Origin: Branchinecta lynchi
Lineage: Eukaryota; Arthropoda; Branchiopoda; Anostraca; Branchinectidae
DNA: 64,000 nucleotides
Reading direction: 5' to 3'
Assembly: GCA_023053575.1 (NCBI GenBank)
Contig: JAKZAP010000001.1
Coordinates: 9,192,849 to 9,256,848 of the forward strand
Of this stretch, positions 56,531 through 64,000 are shown piece by piece. Each line of letters starts with the position of its first letter. The stretch's first letter is position 1. The notes beneath the pieces are model-generated. The model ran no database searches, was not told the DNA's origin, and worked only from the letters and a program-made list of their open reading frames with translations. Both the position numbers and the translations under genes were made by a program.

Positions 56531-57640
56531 CTTGACTATTGAGTCCACGTGTACGGGCTTGCTCACATGTTATTAGTGAATTTTATTTTAGCGCGTGACA
56601 CGTCTAATCGGGTACGTTTTGACTGGGAGATTTCCAGACTTGGTTCTTTTGTCCGGTGACTATTTGAAAAGTTGGGCTGTTTCGGTTGCGAGACTTTTTT
56701 TTGTGTATTTGCTAAAAGGAGGCCTACTGTTAGTAGAACACCACCCCACAAACCTAGTTGTCTACAAATTATCAGACGTGTCAACATTGCAGTTACTGGG
56801 AATTCCACAAGTTTTCCCTAACCCTTCGTCAATCTTTCCATGTCGTCGCGCGGTATACGTAAATGGTATTAAATTATATACGTTCCTCATCGCTTTCGTC
56901 TCGCTACTCTGGCCCGCCGAAGTCTCAGGCATCAGCTGGCACCCTCTTTGTAAGCCAAGGTGATAAATAACGAGAGAATGTCAATAACCTACTAAGCGTG
57001 AAGGAGAAGTCAACTGGAACTCCCTGATACCAGAGTATCCTATTTAGTAAGAAGCGTGTCTTGTATCTTAGGCTGATTCATTGCCCATATCGATAATGTG
57101 GACAGGAAAGAAGGACCTTGTTTCTCTATCTTGGTTGTCGAGGCCGAGAAACAGATGAAAAGAGGTTGTGGTCCAGTATATTACCCAGATTATTTGTATT
57201 CTTTACATCTCGGTCGTTTTACGCCCTCCGTTCTCCTGTTTATTTTGATCCGATCAAGGCGTCCGAGTTGACGCTCGTCAGAGAGCCGGTTTCATCCTAC
57301 TTATTGTAGTTATCACGCATGAAGTCACGAACTTTGGCTTCTCGGTGTCAAGGCTGGAACTCATTTTTCGTTTTTCCGCAAAAATATCACTCCACGGGGT
57401 AATCCAGCCAATCACGTTACAGAGATCCGTAGTAATCACGCTTACTACGCTCCCCAGCATGGTAAGCAAATAGTTACCATTAGTTACTATTTCGAGAAGG
57501 TTGTCAGCTTAGTAACTTTTCGTGAGGCTGGAGCGGAAATAGTAAGTAATATTTACTATTGTTAGAAGGTTGGAACACGCTGAGAGTGTCCAGTAATATC
57601 TGTATTCGAAAGCATGATAGTCCGTGTATAGTATGGAATT
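56531..57640. other. Unassigned stretch with a 122-codon frame
   Basis: A plus-strand frame (56595-56963) and a minus-strand frame (57278-57469) are open, but I recognise neither and see no splice borders that join them. They could be fragments of a host gene or a decayed element. Confidence 0.3.
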
Positions 57641-57660
57641 ACAGATTTAATTTACATATA

Positions 57661-57845
57661 TTCAAACAATGTTTACAACGGATACGTCAGCTATGATTCT
57701 TCATCAGCGATATTTCGGCCCTTATTGACAGCCTGACGAGGACCCTTGCCAAGAAGGGCCGAAATATAGCTGATGAAGAATCATAGCTGACGTATCCGTT
57801 GTAAACATTGTTTGAATAAATGTTTCAAAGTCAGCTTGGGCTCAA
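57661..57845. mobile_element. Penelope-like inverted pair with hammerhead-like core
   Basis: The left arm (57661-57723) is the inverse of the right arm (57752-57815) with one or two differences over 63 bp. Both carry CAACGGATACGTCAGCTATG. Between them, CTGACGA (57733-57739), GG(A)CCCTT, a short loop, AAGGGCC and GAAA (57761-57764) form a hammerhead-like core. GTCAGCTTGGGCTCAAAG follows the right arm. Confidence 0.6.
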
Positions 57846-57962
57846 AGAATATTTAATTTACATCATACGAGTTTACCCTCAGCTAACGCTTGCACGGGGT
57901 AAGTAATCAGTCGTAGCCAGTCCTTTAAACTCTTTGTTGCAGTTGCAAATGATGATGATGAA

Positions 57963-58626
57963 CAGGGGCGTCACTAGCCTTTTACCTTTGGGGGGGGGGG
58001 GGGGCGTCCGGTTTGTGCCAACGGATTTTCCGCCCACACAGAATAAAACTGGGGTAAAACTAACTGTAATGCATCAGTTGAGATTATTCCTTTGATATAA
58101 TTTCGTATTGTATATTTGGCTTTTCATTTTAACTTTCGCTAAAAAGCGAAACGACTATAACAAGAACAAGTTAAACTAAGCGCCTCAGTCGAAATTTTTT
58201 AAATCTGCCTTTTTCCCGGAAAAATTTAGCTATACCTACCATACAAGTTTTAGCTTTTATGGTGTTTCAGAGCCCACGAATTTCAATCCTAAAACGCCAG
58301 ACTAAATGAAACACCGTTCTTCCGAATAAAGAATACTACAAAATGGGCCGCAGGCGAAATTTCCGTAAACTAACTTTAATGCATCAGTTGAGATTATTCC
58401 TTTGGTACAATTTCGTATAATAAAGTTCACATATTCGGATTTTCATTTTAGCTTTCGCTAAAAAGCGAAGCTTCCAACGACTGTACCGAGACAAGTTAAA
58501 CTAATCGCCGCAGTCGAAATTTTTTAATCTGCTTTTTTCCGGAAAAATCTAGCTAAAGTACCACAGAATTTCCTGCTTTTAACGTGTTTCAGACCCCAAG
58601 AATTTCTATCCTAAAACGAAAACTAA
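57963..58626 (+). mobile_element. hAT-like left end followed by 315-bp tandem units
   Basis: CAGGGGCGTCACTAGCC and a G-run form a hAT-type left end. Two units of about 315 bp follow, starting TAATGCATCAGTTGAGATTA at about 58067 and 58380. Each has TTTCGCTAAAAAGCGAA and ACCGTTCTTCCGAATA-type words. A third unit is interrupted at 58626 by a Helitron-like insertion and resumes at 62441. No right terminal repeat was found. Confidence 0.6.
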
Positions 58627-58871
58627 CTAGACCTACGTTGCCCGGGCAACGTGAAGTGTTGCGGCAACCTTTGTCCGGCTTCGCCGGCTAAAGTGTTGCG
58701 AGAGCAACACTTTGGTTTTGTTTCTTCGCTGTCGGTTAAATGCTGAAATTGTCAACTTATCGAAGTTTTTAAAACGGTATGTTCTAAAAAGAATAATCAC
58801 ATAATCAAAAGCTGTTCTTTAGCGTTGTAAAACCAACAACAAAACAATATCGGAAGAAGGCTATTTGTAAC

Positions 58872-61600
58872 GTTTCAGGATTAAAATACCATAGATGACA
58901 CTATTAATTATTACAAAACTACCTTATTGTTTTACATTACCGTATCGTTTGTACCCGTTGCGTAAACAGTTAATCCTAGGTTATAGCGATAGACCATCGA
59001 TACAAACTTGCTTACTGTCATATTTACAGAAATCGAATACAATGTGCACCAATTTTCAAAAATTTCTAGCCCCTCGTGAACCGATCTTACTTACAAGTCC
59101 GTCTCCCGACATTGACAATAAATTCACCGGAAACAAATAATGGATGCACCAGCTATCAAGAGTTGCAAACCCCTCATCGCTGAAGATGATTATAGCATAA
59201 AAGCCGATTATTACTTACAAGTCCCATGCATGTCTTACAATTGGGAACAAAATTGTTCTTACCATCGAATACACCTGAGACAAATAACAGGTATACCAGC
59301 TAGCAAAAGCTGCAAACTCCTCGTTGCCGAAGATGATTATGAGCTAACAGTCGACTGTTGCTTACAGTCGAATGTTGCTTACAAGTCCCTTACATGTCTC
59401 ACAACTGGTATCGCCTATTGTTGGTTTCAGTGTGTACCTTACTCCTGAAGTTGTCAACCCCTTGAAACTTTCAAACTGGCTTATCTCATGAAGGATTTTT
59501 GTTCAGAAAATTTGATGGCATATATTTTGATCAGCTCTTCAAGGGCTATCGATTGCCCTAACCACAACAAAAGCATATCGGAAAAAGGGACTAAATTGAC
59601 TTTGCAGTCAGTTGAACTTTATCCTTTTCAATCGTAGACATCGTGACGGATGAAAACTTGGAATAATATCCTATATAATCTAGTTGGTATTATAAAGCTA
59701 TCCGTAACTTTTTAGGATTAAAATACCATAGATGACACTATTAATTATTACGAAACTACCTTGTTTTACATTACAGTATCGTTTGTACCCGTTGCGTTAA
59801 CAGTAAATCCTAGGTTACAGCGATAGACCAACGATACAAACTTTCTTACCGTCAGATTTATATAAATCGAATACAATGTGCAACAATTTGCACTAATTTC
59901 TAGCCCCTCGTGCACCGATTCTACTGACAAGTCCCTTTCCCGTGATCAAGTTCACCGGATAAAAATAATGGGTATACCGACTAGCAAAAGTTGCAAACCC
60001 CTCATCGCTGAAGATTTGTGTAGCATAACAGCCGATTATTACTTACAAGTCCCTTGCATGTTTTACATTTGGGAACCAAATTGTTCATCAAATGACAGGT
60101 ACGCCAACTAGCGAGAGCTGCAAACCCCTCATTGCCGAAGATGATTATGAGCTAACAGTTGCCTGTCGCGTACAAATCCCCTAAATGTCTCACAACTGGT
60201 ATCACCTATTTTTGGTTTCAGTGTGTACCTTACTACTGAAGTTGTCAACCCCTTGAAACTTTCAAACTGGTGTATCTCATAAAGGAATTTTTTTTACCAA
60301 AAAATGGATGTCATATACTTTGATCAGCTCATCAGCGGCTATCGATTGCCGTCGAAGTTGAACTTTATCCTTTTCAATCGTAGATATCGTGACGGATGAA
60401 AACTTGGAACAATATCTTATATAATCTAGTTGATATTATAAAGCTATCCGTAACTTTTCAGGATTAAAATACCATAGATGACACTATTAATTATTACAAA
60501 ATTACCTTATTGTTTTACATTACCGTATCGTTTGTACCCGTTGCGTAAACAGTTAATCCTAGGTTATAGTGATAGACCATCGATACAAACTTTCTTACTG
60601 TCATATTTACAGAAATCGAATACAATGTGCACCAATTTTCAAAAATTTCTAGCCTCTCGTGAACCGATTCTTGCTTACAAGTCCGTCTCCCGTGATTGAC
60701 ATCAAATTCATCGGAAACAAATAATGGATATACCAGCTATCAAAAGTTGCAAGCCCCTCATCGCTGAAGATGATTATAGCATAATCTTTTTAAACGGGAT
60801 GTTCTAAAAAAAATAATCATATGATCAAAAGGTATTCTTCAGCGTTGTAAAAACAACAACAAAAAAATATAGGAAGAAGGGACTAAATTAACTTTGCAGT
60901 CAGTTGTACTTTATCCTTTTCAATCGTAGACATCGTGACGGATGAAAACTTGGAACAATATCTTATATAATCTAGTTGGTAATAGAAAGCTATCCGTAAC
61001 TTTTCAGGATTAAAATACTATAGATGACCCTATTAATTATTATGAAACTACCTCATTGCTTTACATTTTCGTTTGTATCCGTTGTGTAAACAGTTAATCC
61101 TCGGTTACATTGATAGACCATCGACACAAACTTTCGTACCGTCAGATTTATAGAAATCGAATACAATGTGCACCCATTTGCAAAAATTCCTAGCCCCTCG
61201 TGAACCGATTCCTACTTACAAGTCCCTCTCCCGTGATATACATTAAGTTAACCGGAAACAAATAATGGGTACACCAGGTAGCAAAAGCTGCAAACCCATC
61301 ATCGCAGAAGATGATTGTAGCATAACAGCCGATTATTACTTACAAGTCCCTTGCATATCTTACCATTGGGAACCAAATTGTTCTTACCATCGAATACACC
61401 GGAAACAAATAACAGGTATACCAACTAGCAAAAGCTGCAAACCCCTCATTACCGAAGATGATTATGGGCTAACAGTCGACTGTTGCTTAAAAGTCCCCTA
61501 TATGTATCATAACTGGTATCGCCTATTTTTGGTTTCAATGTACCTTACTATGAAGTTGTCAACCCCTTTGAAATTTTCAAACTGGTGTATCTCATGAAGG
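58872..61600 (+). repeat. Array of four long units inside the Helitron-like element
   Basis: AGGATTAAAATACCATAGAT marks unit starts near 58877, 59714, 60462 and 61006 (spacings 837, 748 and 544 bp). Inside each unit, subrepeats of about 95-150 bp begin with an AAA(A)GTTGCAAACCCCTC-like word and end GAAACAAATAA. Read on the plus strand, two consecutive subrepeats stay open and give SKSCKPLIAEDDYSITADYY and LQVPCMSYNWE-type peptides in several units (59140-59448, 59967-60111, 61265-61597). Whether this is a real coding repeat or chance is open. Confidence 0.75.
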
Positions 61601-61840
61601 AATTTTTGTACCAAAAAATGGATGGCATATACTTTGATCGGCTCATCAATGGCTATCGATTGCCGTCGAATAAAAAATTCTACCTGTCTTAGTTCAAAAG
61701 TTGACTTTTTTGCCGTAGGCCAACTTTCTAACGTCACGACTTAGAAAGGAGCAAAGGATAAGCTCTAGTTTCTTTAGCAATGAGAGAACTTTTAAAGTTT
61801 AAGAGGCACATCTGATACCGTTACTCTACCACAAACCAAA

Positions 61841-62400
61841 GTGCAAAAAAAAAAAATTATAAACTCAGCTGAAATCGTCGCAGACATGGACAGAAACAAT
61901 AGATGGCAGCACTTTCGGACCCGTGGGAAAAAGCCACTTTTTTGTCTCTGTAGATTTTTCTATTTATCACTCAAAGAAGATATGTTGGCTGTGGGGCCGG
62001 GTAACTGCCGCATATATTTAACACTTATAGATTTTAGTCCATCTTCAATTTGAAACTGGTGCCTGCCTGCTTGCGTGCTAGAACGGAGCTTTCCACTCGA
62101 AAGCAGAAACATCTTTTGATGAAACGAAAGGTTCGCTACACAACTTCAGATAGTCCTCTCTGACATAGGCTATACAACTCCACTTCACTTCGCAAACCGT
62201 AGGCTCTGGCTCGATGACAAGCAAAAACCATCCTTATTGGCCCCAGGCAAGAGTTCTACGGAGCTTTCCAAAATGTAATGTCATATTCATCAATCCGGCC
62301 TAAGGTCCACACTTTCCGTAAAAACCGCACAGGTTAGACCCTTCTCAGTTACCAGGAATAAAATGAAATCGGAGTCATAGGAAAAAAAAAAAAAAAAAAA
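61841..62400. other. Unassigned interior of the Helitron-like element
   Basis: It contains an A-run of about 26 bases ending near 62405. A short 70-codon frame is not recognised. Confidence 0.35.
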
Positions 62401-62689
62401 AAAAACGAGGACAAAACCAAAGTGTTGCTCTCGCAACACAATGATACACCGTTCTTCCAAATAGAGAATACTACAAAATGCGCCGCAGGCGAAATTTTGT
62501 GTTAAACTAACTGTAATGCATCAGTTGAGATTGTTCCTTTGATGTAAATTCATATATTTAAATTCACATATTTGGCTTTTCGTTTCAACTTTTGCTATTT
62601 TACTTACTCAGAACAAGTTGAACTAAGCAACGCCGGCCAATTTTTTGTAAATCTGTATTTTTTCCGGAAAAAATTGCGCCCGACAAATG

Positions 62690-63282
62690 TTTGGAGAATT
62701 TGATTTCTTATGTATAAAAATACCCTGAGTGCCGACAAGAATACCGACGCCCGACAAAAGCGATTCAAAATTCAATTTCTTCTGTGTTTTGCCCGACAAG
62801 ACTGTTAAGTACGTGTAAATAGAAACCGACGAGACTTGAACTTTCGATGTGCTCCCGATAAAAATTTACAGAACTTGATTTTTTTCGTGTAAAAAGAACC
62901 CGATGTGCCGACAAGAATACCGACACCCGACAAAACCATCGAGTATTTAATTTGTTCTGTGTTTTGCTCGACTAGACTGTACAGAACTTGATTTCTTACG
63001 TGTAAGAAAAAAACCTTGTGCCGATGAACTTGAAGTTTCTGGGTGCGCCCGACAAAGTTTGCAAAATTTGATTTCTTACGTACAAGTAGAACCCGATGTG
63101 CCGACGAGTCGACCGACGCCCGACAAAAGCATGCAAAATTTACTTCTTCTGGATCCCTTATGCCTAAAAAAAAAACCGATGTGCCGACGAGAATACTGAA
63201 GCACGACAAAGCATGCAGAATTCGATTTCTGCAGTGCTTTCCCCGACAAATGTTTGCAGGATTTCATTTCTTGCGTATAAAA
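62690..63282. repeat. Degenerate array of CCCGACAAA units
   Basis: CCGATGTGCCGACGAGAATA, CCGACGCCCGACAAAAGC and AAAATTTGATTTCTT(A/C)TGTG words alternate about seven times with a period near 90 bp. A family A element starts inside it at 63283. Confidence 0.75.
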
Positions 63283-64000
63283 ACAAGAGCTGAAAGCTCA
63301 TATGGCACTTGTAAGAACAGTTAGCATGTTTGTCAGATACGGTTTGCAGTTTTCAAGGCTGGATCTCTCTCCCGATATTCATTTCATCAGAAAATGGGCT
63401 TGATCTAGTAGATCTGAAATGGTTATACCACTCATTGACAACTGTATCTTCCTCCAACGATGATCGGATCGGGGGAGGGACTATATTTTCAAGCCAATCT
63501 AACATGCCTGCAAAGTTTCACGGTCATAGCACATCTGGAAGTACCCTAACTCGTGATCATCGGAATTAGGGAAAACCCCCTCCAACTCCCCCCACTGTGA
63601 CACGATCGGTCCTGTTCTGTCAATAATAATAATAATAATAATAATATATTTGCAAATTGAATGGCAGGCCGTTAAGCCTCTACAATGTATCTATGGCTTA
63701 TGCTTGTTCTTCCCTCCAAGTCCCATCCCGATCTCTCGACTCTAAGCGCTTCAAGAGAGCCTTCAGCTCCTCCGGATGTTATCAGATCCGTTCCAGACTT
63801 GAAATTGATCATCTGAGTCACTTGTTCTTGACACTTGACAAGTTTCATGCACGTCTGATCACCTGTTCCAAAGTTATGCATGTCAATAGAATCTCCCCCA
63901 TGATCATCGGATCGGGAAAAGAACTATTTTCAAGTTGACCTGGAAGATGTCTGCCAAGTTTCATGGTCCTAGTAGCCTACATGTGGAAGTACCCCTCGAA
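63283..64000 (+). mobile_element. Family A element, 5' part (continues beyond the window)
   Basis: The 5' terminus AACAAGAGCTGAAAGCTCAT then ATGGCACTTGT is followed by standard units. An (AAT)n microsatellite lies at 63626-63650. A T-to-G change together with its partner keeps the AGCTgaAAGCT palindrome. Confidence 0.8.

Larger units (their letters stand above)
58627..62440 (-). mobile_element. Helitron-like element, non-autonomous, 3.8 kb
   Basis: On the minus strand the element ends with the perfect 18-bp palindrome ACGTTGCCCGGGCAACGT (58635-58652), AGGT, then CTAG (58627-58630) followed by T. This is the classic Helitron 3' end. The other end carries GTGTTGCGAGAGCAACACTT then TGGTTTTG (62439 down), which is also present inverted at 58693-58720 as a perfect 28-bp inverted repeat. 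No target duplication is seen; joining the flanks restores the interrupted 315-bp tandem unit. No Rep/helicase frame is present. The interior is filled by a tandem array. Confidence 0.8.

Noticed and set aside
56595..56963. 122-codon plus-strand frame
   Set aside because: No family signature, begins at an arbitrary ATG in repeat-flanked DNA, no splice or poly(A) support.

Overview
The window is animal nuclear DNA, most likely from an invertebrate with a repeat-rich genome. It holds one recognisable host gene, split by introns of about 0.6 to 4.7 kb, set in dense layers of transposable elements. No bacterial-style operons, rRNA, tRNA or CRISPR array were seen. Almost all open frames longer than 60 codons are accidental frames inside pyrimidine-rich repeats.

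Host gene (minus strand, 32.63 down to 10.22 kb): nine coding exons join in phase, each with AG/GT borders, into about 434 residues. The product is an RFX-family transcription factor of the RFX5/RFX7 subgroup. It has an N-terminal leucine-rich helical segment, the winged-helix DNA-binding domain split over two exons, a conserved post-DBD helical exon, two basic Gly/Arg/Lys exons (one an AT-hook) and an acidic, Ser/Gln-rich C-terminal exon. Its introns are filled with retrotransposons and repeats.

Repeats. Family A (about 1.6 to 3.7 kb; at 1-484, 3.2-4.4, 7.2-9.4, 11.4-13.0, 22.4-25.3, 29.4-31.7, 34.2-38.0, 44.5-45.8, 47.0-49.3 and 63.3-64.0 kb) and family B (0.96-2.51, 33.95-38.1, 35.8-36.95, 40.1-41.5, 42.8-43.6 and 54.8-55.2 kb) share one plan. 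Each begins ACAAGA, has a body of degenerate repeats of about 137-145 bp carrying an AAGTTTCAT box, then a (GACG)n tract, a TTGCGAT box, and a terminal palindrome followed by an A-run. Read on the opposite strand this resembles non-autonomous Helentron/Helitron2-type elements with asymmetric terminal inverted repeats and central tandem repeats.

Other mobile DNA: several decayed non-LTR retrotransposon lineages; hAT-type non-autonomous elements with 8-bp target-site duplications; a 3.8-kb Helitron-like element with a CTAG end and 18-bp terminal palindrome, containing a long tandem array (58.63-62.44 kb); dispersed Penelope-like fragments with a hammerhead-ribozyme-like core; a 750-bp foldback element; and a palindromic satellite at 38.5-39.3 kb. 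Insertions are nested up to four or five deep at 33.9-38.1 kb. From 50.9 to 57.6 kb I found only repeat fragments and unrecognised sequence.
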